Origin: Imbricaverruca yamaguchii
Lineage: Eukaryota > Arthropoda > Thecostraca > Neoverrucidae
NCBI GenBank assembly: GCA_034440575.1
Contig: JAOTOL010001633.1
Span: 744,001-808,000 of the forward strand
Direction of reading: 5' to 3'
DNA: 64,000 bases
Shown here: piece after piece, positions 52,778 to 64,000 of the stretch
How positions within the stretch are numbered: position 1 is the first letter of the stretch
Layout: the number at the start of each line of letters is the position of its first letter
Program-made: the position numbers and the translations under genes
The notes under the pieces: generated by a model
Seen by the model: only the letters and a program-made list of their open reading frames with translations
Database searches by the model: none
What the model was told of the DNA's origin: nothing

Positions 52778-54290
52778 GAATCAGCTGTGCAACATATGAA
52801 TTAAATGGCTCGTGAGTGCACGGAGACTTACCATGACAAAGATGCTAATCGCAAATATGCTTTGGTATTTTATATAATGCCGAGTTACAAGCCAGACTTA
52901 GCATGAGATCCACGTGACCATGGCTCGTAGCAGTGAGAGCATCATGGACTTCCGCTGCGTGCGAAGCAACTCCTCATGGGAACAATTTCGCTAGTTAGGT
53001 AAACATATTTCAATATTGCAAGTACGTAGGTTATGGTATAAGCACATGATTGTTACGTCCCACTACTATGTGCGTGCTATACGTCAGCTCCGATGATGAA
53101 AAGGGCGATGGCAGATTACCACTTTTTTAAACACAAAAATTGAATTATGTCCTTGGGCATTGCGCATGAAAAGTAAACAAAGCCGCTGCCACTGCCCAGC
53201 CGGTCTCCGCGGCGAAGTTCAAGCATGCGTGTGCGCGACGAATGGGGCGGCACGATTCACCCCGTGTTGTGAACGGCCGGCGGCAGTGATGGACTTGTTG
53301 GATGCGTCTATGCAGGTTGGTACGTCCTGAGCTGGCTGTCAGGCAGCACGTGGCTGAGCGCATTCGCGACTGCCGCGTGGTCGACACCGATGCTAGCCGC
53401 CGAGCCTTGCATGCTTTTGAGCGTGCCCCCATTACCTTCATGCATTGTGCCCTCCAAATAATTTCTGGGAACCTACACCTATGGGGAGGGACAAGTTCAA
53501 CATTGTTTTCTGAGATTTCAAAAAACGTTTGCCAAATACAAACACTAGATTTGAAGAGATGACATTCGATGGGTTTGTATTTTTCTTTAAAACATCTTTA
53601 TATTTCGAATCAATGTCACCTTAGTGCAAACCTCTTGCCATAAATCGGCCATGGAGCCATGGGTGTAACCACTGGGGGAAGGGGCTGGGGGACATGTCAC
53701 CCAATTTCTGAAAAGTAGACATTTTTTCCCCTGAATTCTTTCGTGTCATCCAAAACCTGAGCACCCTGAGTATGATCACCGCAAAAAAATATGCAAGAGA
53801 ATCACCAAAAATACTAGAAGCCGATCTAGCCAATCAACGACCTCCATGTGTTATCTGTCACAAAATGTCCTAATGGTAAATCGGCAAACGTTAGAAATTT
53901 CTGCTTACATACCATTCTTCAATAGCATGAAATTTGATCATCTTATGTTTTTGCTTGGGTAAAATTTGTGCTGACAAGGCAAGAAATTTACATTATCGCA
54001 AGACAACAAATTCACATCATCGAAAGGCTTTATACGTCTTAGATTGCATTCTCCTGCGCATATATTGACATATCTTGAGCAAACGTGACTCTTGGTGTCC
54101 TTGGCTATCTTCAAGATCATGGAGGAGATCCATGGACAGCCTTAAGCACGTACGTTAAGCTAACAATGTATTCGTATTCGTATTCAGCGACGAGTTCGCT
54201 AGAGGCGTATTTGTATTAGCATTGACATTCAGCGACGGATTTACGATCGTTCGAGTCAATTACCACAAATGCTTCTGCTTGCACTGAACA
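52778..54290. other. No gene established; GC-rich patch at 53190-53450
   Basis: A + frame (53302-53562, with HVAERIRDCRVVDTDASRRAL) and a minus frame (53145-53441) overlap without known motifs. GGGTGTAACCACTGGGGGAA near 53660 resembles the DNA-transposon-like start near 36070. TATTCGTATTCGTATTCAGCG near 54170 echoes the start of the palindromic element at 44767. Confidence 0.35.
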
Positions 54291-54299
54291 TGCTCGAAG

Positions 54300-55775
54300 C
54301 AACTACATATTTATCACATTACCACTGTAATAGTCAAGGTTCAACCTAAACTGATTTCTTCGGTCACCTCTCTGCTTTTCGTTTTCACCCAAGCCTGTCC
54401 AAACCCAGTATCGGGCGATGATAGCCTGTGGTGAACTATCGTGCAACATTTCAAATCGGTACATGTCAAGGCTAAACTGCAAGGTCAAATGTTAGCATAC
54501 TTTATTAGGTGACCATATTGAAGCGATATCGACCGAACGCGAGGTACGGTTGATACCGCTTGAAATTTCCATGAAATGGGCGTCGTTGGACGTGGCTTGT
54601 TATGTGGTATCAGAAAGATAAGGAATCGAATCATATTTGAATGGCAAAGACCAAGTTGATCCTTCGGCCACCTCATAGTTTGTCGTTTTGGCTCAAACCT
54701 ATTCAAATATGGTAGCAAGCGATAGCCAGTGGTGAACACCCAAATAACATTTCAAACCGGGACATGTCAAGTCGAAGGTTTTAGTGAGAGCTTCGATGAC
54801 CTCACGTCTCGTCACTATAGCTTCAACTTGCAGAAAATTAATGTCATTCGACGTCGCTTGTTGTGCGGTATCAGAAAGTTAACAATTCGACATAATCTCA
54901 AGGGGTCATCCAAAACCTTAGTTGGTTAAAATTCAAGCTGATTTCTTCGGTCGCCTCGCACTTTTTGTTCGCCCAAGCCTACTCAGATCTACTATCAACC
55001 GATATCCCATGGTGGACCCTCGACTAATATTTTGAAACCAGGGTATATCAAGGTCAAACCACCAAGTCAAAGGTTAGTTGGAATGTCTCGAAGTCCCCGG
55101 GATTCGTCGCTATGAGTTCTATTTGTACGAAGTGGGTGTCATGCGACGTGGCTTGTGCGATATTATAATGTTATCGAATCGAACTAATTTCAAAGGTCAA
55201 AGACCAAACCGATTTCATTGGTCGCCTCGTCTTTTTTCTTCGCCCTAACCTATCCACATCTGGTATCAAGCAATAGCCCGTGGTGCACCTCGAGTAACAT
55301 TTTAAACCGGAACATGTCAATGTCAAACCACAAGATCGAAGGTTAGCTTAAATTGTTCGAAGTCCTCACTCCTCGTCGCTATGTCTTCAATTTTCATCAA
55401 GTGGCATTCATCAAATTCGATGTGCCCTGAGGTACTCTAGCAAACTGTTCAGATATCACATTAATTTTCAAAATCAAAGGTCAAACTCATTTTTTTTCCA
55501 TCACCATGCGTTTTTTCTCTCCTCGTTTTCTCACAAAGCTACTCATGCTTGGTATCAAGAGATGGCCCGTGGGCAACCATCAAGCAACATTTCAACTCGG
55601 GGCATGTCAGGTCATGCGTCAAGGTCAAGGGCTTGTTTTAGTTTGTCAAAGTTCTCACGTTTCGTCGCTATGGCTTAAATTTACATTATGTGGGTGTCAT
55701 TCGACGTGGCTTGCCGTACGGCATCGGAATGTTGAGATATCGAAATAATTCCAAAGGAGTCGAAGGTCCGCTGTG
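54300..55775. repeat. Diverged satellite of about 280-bp units, five copies
   Basis: Landmarks recur with spacing of about 270-300 bp: GATTTCTTCGGTCGCCTCG or variants (about 54353, 54655, 54937, 55208, 55486); AACATTTCAAACCGG.ACATGTCAAGG; GTGTCATTCGACGTGGCTTG; GTATCAGAATGTT. Identity between units is perhaps 60-75%. AGGTCAAAGGTCA-like strings recur. Short frames inside are not genes. Confidence 0.8.
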
Positions 55776-55779
55776 TGTA

Positions 55780-58400
55780 CAATGATTGATGATTGCACAG
55801 GAGCCCCTGATAATAACGCTGGGGCCTCAGAAGTTTGCTGCTGGGTGTTGTGGTGTTCCAAGAAAATCACGACGGGGCCACAAACGGTCGGGCCGGTGCC
55901 CCGTGAAAATGACGCTGAGCCTTTGGGTACCAAGAATTATCGTTCGGGCTCCTGGAAATCACTAGATGCACGGCAAGTCACACCGGGGCTTTAAGTCTGC
56001 CTGGGATCACCCAACAAATGAAGCCGGGAAACGAAAAACAGACCGGACACGAAAAATCACTCTTGGATCCAAAGGTTCCACAACAATGCCTCCAAAGTTC
56101 ATAAAACGTGTTGCCCCCCCCCCCCCCAAAACAAAAATGAAGTGTCGTAGCCACTAAAACTGACGCAAGGTATCAAAACAAGTGGCCACGGTGCCCAAAA
56201 ACTCGCACTTAGACCAAACAATTCAGGCTGCTTCATTTGAAAATCTCGCTGGGGCCAAAACGCCGCGCCGGAGCCCCACACGTCGCAGCTGGCTTACCAA
56301 GAACCAATGTCTACCCGGAATGTCACCCTGCGAGCAGAAAAATTGCGTCAAGGATCCACAATAAGCAGGTATCGGACCCCGGAAAAGATCCTGCTGGGGC
56401 ACCGAAAAAAAACGAGGCACCGCGATCCCGAATAATCGTATTGGGGCCCAAAAATATCCTGCAGGAGGCTTTCAGAAAATAGACCTGACCCAAAAAATAA
56501 CAAAGGGACTCTATCGAGTCGACCCGAGCACCGGAAACAATTCAGAATAGGTCCAGAACGAAAATAATCCTAAGGGGCTTTCTACTCTCGATGGTGGCAG
56601 CTGCGGGAAAACAACGCTGAGCAGCCGCAGTGGCATGCCAAGGGGAAAAATGCTGCCCCCATCCTGAAGGGGTATGCTCCCAAGAATCGCGCCGGTTCCC
56701 CAAAAATCGCGCTGGGCCCCAAAAATTCGCATCTGGGGCCCAGAATTCGCGTAGCGGGCTGTGAATATAGCGGGCACCGTAGCACTTACACCAGGCTCCC
56801 CAAAATTTGCATCTGATTCCACCAAAATCGCGCTGGGCGGAGCTAATTACAACACGCCCTGATAACTCGCGACGATGCCCCAAATATCGCGTACTGGACC
56901 CCGAATTCCAGCGGTAGTACCAAAAATTTGAGACGAGGCATCACAAATACCCCTCTGCAAGCATAGCGTGGCCCCACAAAACATATCTGAACTCGATAAA
57001 AAATAAGCCGGTGCCCTCCAAAATAAGGAGAAATTCCGAAGAATATATGTTCGAGGCAGGAAAATTTCTACTAAGCTCTAAGCATGCCCCAGATGCCTTC
57101 AAAAATTGCGTACGGCCCCGAAAAAAAGCGCACAGGAGGTGAAAAATTGCGGCGAGACACGTACTGCCAGGGGCCCAAGAAATCAGGCCGAGACTACGAC
57201 TTTAAAAAAAGAACTCAGAAGTCACGAAAAGTTGCGTCGAACCCAGAAAACTGTTCCGAGTCCCCCGGAACTATGCACCTGGGAACGAAATGTCGCACCG
57301 TGACCCAGGAAATTATACCGAAGGAACCAAGGTTATGTTGGGGTTCCACAAATGTGCGATGAATAAACGCCTCAATTAAACAGCGAAGCCCTGAGAGCAC
57401 AGCGGGAGGCCGAAAATGCGCCGGGCCCTCGAAAGCCCGAGATTCGCAAAAAGCGGCAGGGCCTTAAAATATGGTGGGACCCCAAAAAGCGAATTGGTCG
57501 TAAAAAGGAACAAAAGGGCCGGGCACGAAATAAAGACATCGGGGTCCTCGAAAACGCACCGATACCTCAAGCATGTCACCGCTGTACAAAAAAGCAACAA
57601 AGCTCTGAAAAGTAGCCGGGTCTCAAATAGGTGCCAGGCCCCTAAAAAATTGGCTGGAGCTCTAAAACACATCCGTAGACGAATAAAAACACAACGGGTA
57701 AAACAGCGAACATCTAGCTAGGGTCTCAGCTCGGTGGACAATCTTGGAGCACAATTAACCTAAGATATTAGGTCCATCAAAGCTCAGTGCATCATAATTT
57801 CTTAACCACGAGCAAATGTGGGAAGAAGAAATATAATACATGGAATTGAATTCATCGAATTTTCTAAGCGAGCCGCCATACCAGTAAATCCACATGCCAA
57901 ACATGGCACAAGACCATCATGTGACAGCAATTAGTTAAACGTTGGAGACCTAGCAGAAACTGGAGAAGCGCACGTAGTGTGGCGGATGCGCCGAGAGCGC
58001 AAGGTGCGCAAGGTACATGTGTGCGACTGTTGGCGTTTCAGCGACCCTGCGTGAGTAATCGGGATGCCTGAAGTCGTAAAATTTACTTTTTTTCCGATTT
58101 GTACCTGTGTAATTTCAACAGTGTGAGGTGACTTATCAAGGGGCACGAACACAATACCCTTTGTACAGGATCGGGGAGTTCGTGTTGAAATCCGGTGATT
58201 CGGAAATGATGGTGGCAGATTTGGCCCCCTCGGCAGGGCAGTTAAGTTGGGCAGTAATTATTCTTCAAAAATAAAATAAAATAGTATCTCACTGACAAAC
58301 ATAGTGGTCCGAGGACTTTTTCAAAAATTGGAGTCTGTGCGACAATTCCAAATCAGTTTGCCCACCCCCATCGCAAATCCTAGGTAGGCCACTACCATGA
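55780..58400 (+). repeat. R2 interspersed repeat copy, second full block
   Basis: It matches 44335-46600 in order and orientation, without the 570-bp palindrome. It contains clear CCCCAAAAATCGCGCTGGGC units at 56640-56900 and the shared end with CAAATCAGTTTGCCCACC and CGCAAATCCTAGGTAGGCCA near 58350-58395. Frames inside are not credible genes. Confidence 0.75.
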
Positions 58401-58429
58401 CATCATATAATTTGACCTGTTCATGGACC

Positions 58430-58585
58430 TGATCCGCCGCAATACTCAGCAGCCCCGGTCCACCACAGTGGAAGGTGTATTCCGCGACCCCGGTCCGCCG
58501 CAGTGGACGGGGTGCTCTGCGACCCTGGCCCGCCACAGTGGACGGTATGTACTTCACGGCTCTGGTTCGCCACAGTGCACTTCAT
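58430..58585. repeat. Short 35-bp minisatellite (four copies) related to 46620-47158
   Basis: Units with CCGGTCCGCCGCAGTGGACGG and GGTGTATTCCGCGACC, followed by the same flank as the 46.6-kb array. Confidence 0.88.
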
Positions 58586-58789
58586 GGTTGGAGAAAACGG
58601 GCTTTTCATGGATTTTTTTTCCATCCGTAGCATGATCCTCTTCACGAAAATAATCTCTGTGTTTTCCATTTGGACGCTTAATGGTGTTATTCGACAATGA
58701 ATTGCCCTGTGGTAAACTGCTCCAGATTCAATGGAAACTGCAAAGTGATGTTCTGATGTCACAGGTGTGAATGCAAATATCCTCCCCGA

Positions 58790-59306
58790 CCCTGAACTCG
58801 CCCAATCACAACTTTGGCTTTGCCCCTCCCTAATGTTAGGCGCCAAGGAAATACTTTCACCGATTGTCGTCACAGTCCAGGTCTGCTGTGCCCCGATACT
58901 CCATCAAGGCCGGTGTGCTTTAGCCTGCATCTAATCGCTGAAACATTTTTATTTAAGCCGGTGTGTGCTTATTGGTGTGTGGAGTGAGGGGAAGGCGCTG
59001 GCGGTGACGATGACGATATATCCGAGCCCACTGTATGAAATTGCAGTTGCATACCATTACTCAGAGTTGTGATGTCGACATGTACTGTGTACCGCTCTTT
59101 TAATTATGTGACTTCACCAGTTATTGGACAATTTTCCTCGTTCGTGGGTAAGCTGAATAAACATAAATATACACATCGTCGAATACAAACTAAGAATTTG
59201 AGATCTGAAAATAGTGTGCGAAATCCGATGAGTTTTTGGTTGGGGGGGGGGGGTACGTTCGTTGGCACTTCCGCCCCCCAATGTTTTTCAAAAATCGACA
59301 CCCCTG
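58790..59306 (+). mobile_element. R1 MITE copy 4, 5'-truncated
   Basis: It runs from CCCGACCCTGAACTCGCCCA to the terminus AAATCGACACCCCTG, with the same internal blocks as the 18185 copy (CCCTCCCTAATGTTAGGCGCC, GGACAATTTTCCTCG, AATCCGATGAG). The 5' terminus is absent. Confidence 0.85.
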
Positions 59307-60290
59307 TCCTATCCCTCTTTTCAACCCGTCATCGTCACTGACCTGTCATCAAATTGTTCCCACCCGGGGCACCGCGCGAAGCCTGTGGCGCTCGACATGA
59401 AGGCCGTCCGTACGGGCCAAAGCAAAAGCTTGCGCTTGTTTTAGGGAAGTATAAAGCTCACATTTATGGAGAGGACTGTTCAACCTTTCAAATGAATCTA
59501 ATTTTGTCCAACGTTGATGATATTCAAGATCGGAAATGCCGTGTGAAAGCACTGAAGCTTAGCTGCAGTGTCTCGGTGGGGTGAGCTATGGTTTCGCCCA
59601 TGTGACGTCACTGGTTGCCAAACAACAACGGATGGACCAGAATTTAACCACTGTACTTGCATTCATTTGTATTCTAGTCGTCCTGGCCGTTTGTTTTCTG
59701 GTGGTCGTCGTCGTGGAGGTAGGTGCCACTAGTAGCTCCCGCTAGTTTAGCGACACCTACTGTCAGAACCCTCTGAATTCGTGTGTTTAATTTAATCAGA
59801 TTAGGAACTTGCTTGCTCAGAACTCGATTGTAGCGCGCGTTTGGCGTCTTGAGGTGGATGCCGCCCAGCACCAGAGGAGCTAGACAGAGACTGGGTTGCA
59901 ATGATACATTGTGCTCCTCACTGCATCAATGAAATTCATTGTTGTTTCCTGAGACATACCTCCCCAAATTCGCTTCTCCCCTCAGGTACCCTACACACTC
60001 ACCCAAAGTTTCGCGCTCGTCTGTGGTTTCCTTGGCAACCACTCGAATGCACCGATACCTCTGGCTCGGCGGTTGCATCAGGAGTGAGCTAAGCGGGGAC
60101 AAATTTGGAAAATTTGTCTTTAAAAAAAATAAGGAAATTTTCTTAAGAATACCATGTTTACGAAGGTGACGAAGATGATGGGTCCATTTATTTCCTGTGC
60201 AAATTGTGCATATTATGAGCAAAATAATTAAAAAACTGCTTTCAGTTACCTAGGTGACAGCATGAAATAAATATTCAAATTAATCACTTC
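59307..60290. other. No gene recognised
   Basis: A minus frame at 59674-59901 (APLVLGGIHLKTPNARYNRV) has no known motif. The 60140-60200 end resembles the inverted-repeat element at 42.7-43.4 kb. Confidence 0.35.
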
Positions 60291-60440
60291 CCCGACGAGG
60301 CACCACCTTTACGTGGTGGGAGAGATTGCTTACACCAATGGTCCGGCTCCCATCTTACCGGTGAGGGGACAGAGTGGTGTGCGTTCTTTGTCTCCATTCC
60401 GCGGATTCCGTGGAGTGTGACGTTGCATATTTCGTTCCTG
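60291..60440. other. Conserved-looking hairpin-rich segment
   Basis: CCACC.TTTACG.GGTGG forms a stable hairpin at 60311-60326, followed by CACCAATGGTCCGGCTCCC. It resembles the 5' end of some LINE elements in style; ATTCCGCGGATTCCGTGG follows near 60410. A ribozyme-like 5' end is conceivable but was not demonstrated. Confidence 0.3.
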
Positions 60441-60759
60441 CAGCCATGGAACGTTCTGTGAAATTTCGTACTGGATTACTTAGGTGAGCCATTTGCTTCG
60501 CTGTTCGCAAACCTTCCTACTAATTTGTATGATTAGCATTCATTGCATGCTGTTACATTAAAGCAATGTGGTTGAATCACTTGCTGGCAACACGAGTAAT
60601 TGTACAAACCTATGATCTTGTTATTGGCCACTGATGCTTAATTTAATGCTCATGGTGTCAACAATACAAAGGATAAAAATGCAAAACCATTCTGAGATGG
60701 CTAGTGTTCTAGGTAGATGAATGTCAGACATGTCCGGGGCAGGCTATGACACATGTCAA

Positions 60760-61150
60760 GGGCGGGGAGGAAATTTACGTTGGTCATTGCCCAGTGAACA
60801 AGCCAACAGCGGACCGACGTCGTTCCGCTGTCTGGACGCCAGTGGCCTGCTGTCGGCTGAGGAGTGGAATGTCTGCCAAGCCGACATGCAGCCAACACCC
60901 AGCCAACGTGGAACCGCTGTCGGGCTACTGTCGGGACGCTAGGGACGCGCTGTCGGCTGGGGAGTGGGATGTCTGAACGGCCCGACGTAATCTGGCCGCT
61001 ATTGATATTCCAAATTCAACCTGACATATGCTCATATTCCAGATAAGTATGCCGATGTCGGTCCGAGAGCGGCCCGATGTCGGCATGCTGCTTACGAGAT
61101 GATGAGTTCGCCCCGACACACGCGGACAGCGGGCCAACATTGGCATGCTT
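60760..61150 (+). repeat. Interspersed repeat rich in GCCGAC/GTCGGC (copy 2)
   Basis: It matches 15700-16040 in order; see that entry. It is better preserved in the CTGTCGGCTGAGGAGTGGAATGTCTG part. Confidence 0.75.
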
Positions 61151-61159
61151 ACTTGGTGG

Positions 61160-61830
61160 AGATGCAAATAATCTGAAAAAGGAACTTCTGAATGTAGTGT
61201 CTAGCTTACTGCTGTCTCACCTTAACAGTTTAGAATTTGACTACGTTACAACGGAAAATTCTCGCCTGTGGGAACATGACATTTATTAGTGACATCTTCG
61301 CACGACAGCGTTAAAATATTGTTTTTTCGTTAGGTGTGCGATGTCGAAACGAATCCACTAAGATGTCGAAATACCCCATGTAAATGGTGTCGTTTAGAAT
61401 ATCATTTAAATCCTTCGAACTAAATTTTGAGCCTATAGCCTGATTATATGTGTATCTTTTTCCTTTATTTTGGAAGACACCTAATGTAGGGATACGTATG
61501 CTAATGAGAATGATAAGAATGTCATACTATCAGCAAATAGTATTAAACGGAGACCATATCATGTGTAATCTCTACTTAAAATCGTGTTAGGTGCAACATG
61601 TTTATGCATCACAATATGTAATGGTAAGCATAAGCATGATACTTTCACACAGACCACCATTAGAAGCAAGGCATGGGGCCTTCATAAATACACATCAAGA
61701 GGCAGGATGTCGATGCTTCCTTGGGAAGGATGTCTCCTTATTGTTCAATAGGTGGTATATTCTACCCCATTTCACGAATAATTTATCACTGTCGCACGAT
61801 CTAACCCAATCGTATCAACTCGACAACATT
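61160..61830. other. AT-rich, no gene recognised
   Basis: Short frames only, no repeat boundary seen. Confidence 0.4.
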
Positions 61831-63065
61831 ACTTGCGAGTTTGCAATTTCTTCCTTGGCCCGCACATCACTTCCAATGTGCTTCGCCACCTTGGAAGAAA
61901 CCGCACGGTACGGGACTGCAGTTTTTTTCGGTCCTCGCATTTCCCGCGGAATCCACGAAATCTAGCCGCTGAATTCGTGAGGAATAGACAAAGAACGACA
62001 CATCGTCAGATTCCACGGAATTCGTGGACGGAACATGGCAAAGAACGCAGTCTAAGAGTGCCTCACTCGTCTTTCCATCCATGCGCTCCCATTCCGATGC
62101 TTATCCAATCCCAACATCCATGTCCTTCACAGGGCCCTGCAGCACCAACTGTCCCTACTATGAGCAGGTGGGACAACTTCCCCGGTCCTGCCCACCAGCT
62201 TAGTTTCATCGGGGTTGTCGCGCCCCCTCGGCCCGTTCCCCGGGGTTGACGGAGTCCTGGAGGCCGAGGTCCCCAGTCGCACGGTGCTTGCTGTGACACG
62301 TCTCTTTGGTCCAGATATCCCGGAGGGGCGGGCGGACCCGTTGGGTCCCATAGGGGCCAAGAGGCTGGTTTTTTCGTGCCGAGGTCTGTGATTCTTCCCA
62401 GTGTCTGCCGGCCCGGCCGGCTGGGGTCAAAGGGTGGGCGGCGCTGGATTGCGGTCGGGGTGGTGAGTCTATCTCCCGGCCGGGCGATGGCGCCGCCCGT
62501 CTCATGTAGCTCCTCGGGCGCCTGGGGTCCTCCCGTCCGCGGAATACAGGCGTCCCTCCTTTATGGCCCCTCTGTGGTGGGGGCCACGAGGAGCGGAAAC
62601 AAAAGCACTCGCATAGCATCCACAACGTTGAAAAGCCCTCCTGGTCCCTCGTCTTCCGTGTCCTTGTCTTCCGTGGATTGTCGAAATGTCTCCCCTCACT
62701 GTCCATTTCAACGCCATATTTGGAAGGATTACTCGATGTGAGAAATTGAAAGATAGTGCTCTAGAGGTTGAGTTTACCTGAGCGGCAGAGGCAGAGAAAG
62801 CGTTAAAAGCGTCCTAATTTGCATACAGTGTACGGAAGGTTGATAGGAAGGTCGATAAGACCATCCAAATCAAAGTCCAACCTCATCAAAAAAAAAAAAC
62901 AATCGCGTGGCGTAATCAACTGTTACGACTTGAAGGGCGTGCCGGAGAATGAGACCGTCGACGGGTTGTCTAAATTCGGAGTGACGGAAGCAAGGAAGCT
63001 GAGAATGAGGATGGGGTACAGATAAATTTACAACGAACAATGTCATTTTAATTTATAACACGATT

Positions 63066-63467
63066 GACTTGCCGTCTGATATACGAGTGGGATACGTGCG
63101 AGTAAAAGTCAGTGTGTTTCTTCCAAGCCCTACGCCATGTTTTAAATGCCAAAGGTATGGACACACTAGTCAATATTGCCAGAATCGTCAAGCATGTGGG
63201 AAATGTGCTTCATCTGATCATAGCGCTGAACAGTGCACATTTGATACGCCATGCTGTATAAACCGTAGCCGCGGACATAATCTGCACATCTTTGACGGCA
63301 TATGTTTGGTTTATGTCAAGGAAAAAGAAAGCATTGCAATTAAGCACACCCACAAAGTAACTTTCCGTGGTACTAGGACAATTTATGTCAAGTTCCACCC
63401 AAAAAAAATATCTTACGCATCGAAAGTTAGAAGCACCGCAGAGGTACAGGAAGACAAAGCCAAGTAA
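63066..63467 (+). pseudogene. ORF1 (gag-like, CCHC zinc knuckles) fragment of the Jockey-like LINE
   Basis: Open for about 133 codons. The first knuckle is C-x2-C-x4-H-x4-C, the second C-x2-C-x4-H-x4-C; the third has C at the start but the expected second cysteine is serine (CINRSRGH), so it is damaged. The following IAIKHTHKVTF region fits the usual linker. It binds element RNA in intact relatives. The start is not native: the N-terminal part lies upstream in other frames. Confidence 0.8.
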
Positions 63468-63689
63468 TTGGTCGCACACTTGTGTGCACTGCTCCGCTCT
63501 TTCGGCGTATCCGTCGCCTCGTCAGCCACACCACAAACGCAAGCGACGTAATTGGTGTCGGAAGATGGTAACGCTGCCTGTTGCCCTTGGGAATTGGTGC
63601 AGCCGTCAGTGGATATAGCACTGTCTGACACTGATAGACGAAGTTATCCAGTAATTGTTTCGACTGATAGCCATAGAACACATTGACAC

Positions 63690-63995
63690 CCATTACACAT
63701 GTACTGCCAGTTACATGAACGGGTCGAAAACCGTTGATGGTGTAGGTTGCGCATTTGTAAGTGGAGTCACGACCATCGTTTATACTGCCTCCTCACGCAA
63801 CAGTTCGCACCGCCGAACTCATGACAATCATGAAGACCTTGTGCTTCATCGAAGTGGGGAACGATGTCGATCACGTCATACTTTCTGACTCTTAAGTAGC
63901 ATCCGTGCAATACAGACGTTTTATCCACATGACATTATCATGCGGGATTTTGTACTGCGACTAACTAAGCTGAAGGGAGCGGGAGGAAATGTAAC
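63690..63995 (+). pseudogene. RNase H domain remnant of the Jockey-like LINE
   Basis: SYMNGSKT replaces the usual TDGSK so the first catalytic Asp is Asn. A frameshift near 63785 leads to LPPHATVRTAEL, with Glu kept. LSDS near 63890 keeps Asp but is followed at once by a stop. The C-terminal part (RAIQTFYPHDIIMRDF-like in a shifted frame) runs to the window edge. Non-functional. Confidence 0.75.
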
Positions 63996-64000
63996 ATTCT

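Larger units (their letters stand above)
62060..64000 (+). mobile_element. Decayed Jockey-like LINE, continues past the window end
   Basis: The 5' part (about 62060-62400) is GC-rich and UTR-like. An ORF1 follows in pieces: an N-terminal region (HFNAIFGRITRCEKLKDSAL from about 62700), SRGVINCYDLKGVPENETVDG with KFGVTEARKLRMR (62900-63020), DLPSDIRVGYVRVKVSVF (63066 on), then zinc knuckles CFKCQRYGHTSQYC, CGKCASSDHSAEQC and a third, changed one (63140-63300). At 63700-63995 an RNase H-like region appears (GSKTVDGVGCAFVS, TVRTAELM, VILSDS). The endonuclease and RT between them are missing. There are several stops and frameshifts. Confidence 0.82.

Noticed and set aside
53145..53562. Opposite-strand frames in a GC-rich patch as genes
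   Set aside because: They overlap on both strands and neither resembles a known protein.

Overview
The window is eukaryotic nuclear DNA, almost certainly from an arthropod and possibly a crustacean (taxon inferred, not proven). The grounds are split genes with consensus splice sites, a Polycomb-group PCGF3-type RING gene, an exon that reads like an arthropod chitin-binding type-2 domain, short TTAGG-type tracts, CR1-like, Jockey-like and possible Penelope-like retroelements, tRNA-derived SINEs and several DNA transposon families. There are no bacterial-style operons. I can support only two or three host genes; most of the 64 kb is transposon sequence and tandem repeat.

Layout. 0-4.9 kb: LINE fragments in both orientations, including a 5'-truncated CR1-like copy joined to an older LINE, with two SINE insertions. 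4.9-6.3 kb: a diverged tandem duplication of about 400 bp and micro-insertions. 6.8-11.4 kb: a PCGF3-like gene on the + strand with five recognisable coding exons; the 3' edges of exons 2, 3 and 5 are each copied into local tandem arrays. 12-19.3 kb: a series of minisatellites; the 32-bp array at 16.9-18.2 kb holds two oppositely oriented hAT-type MITEs. 20.26-26.77 kb: a 6.5-kb non-autonomous hAT-type element with perfect 8-bp target duplications, made of degenerate repeats of about 20 bp. 27.9-30.8 kb: a 2.8-kb open exon coding for a probably secreted, disordered, repeat-rich protein. 34.05-35.86 kb: a 35-bp minisatellite. 37.6-40.7 kb: a nearly full-length CR1-like LINE (minus strand) that has lost its RT active site. 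40.9-41.2 kb: a chitin-binding-like exon. 42.7-48.9 kb: inverted-repeat elements, including a 570-bp palindrome with 9-bp target duplications, and a composite repeat block that recurs at 55.8-58.8 kb. 49.45-52.62 kb: a 3.2-kb DNA transposon with about 290-bp terminal inverted repeats and a frameshifted transposase, nested inside a MITE. 54.3-55.8 kb: a satellite of about 280-bp units. 62-64 kb: a decayed Jockey-like LINE running off the window.

The PCGF gene should encode the RING/RAWUL subunit of a non-canonical PRC1 complex that ubiquitinates histone H2A. The 2.8-kb exon and the chitin-binding exon are on the same strand with compatible splice phases, so they may belong to one secreted chitin-matrix protein gene; this is a hypothesis. 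The most unusual signals are the tandem arrays seeded at exon edges of the PCGF gene, a set of 33-60 bp retroposed insertions with their own target duplications, and the nested hAT-type elements.
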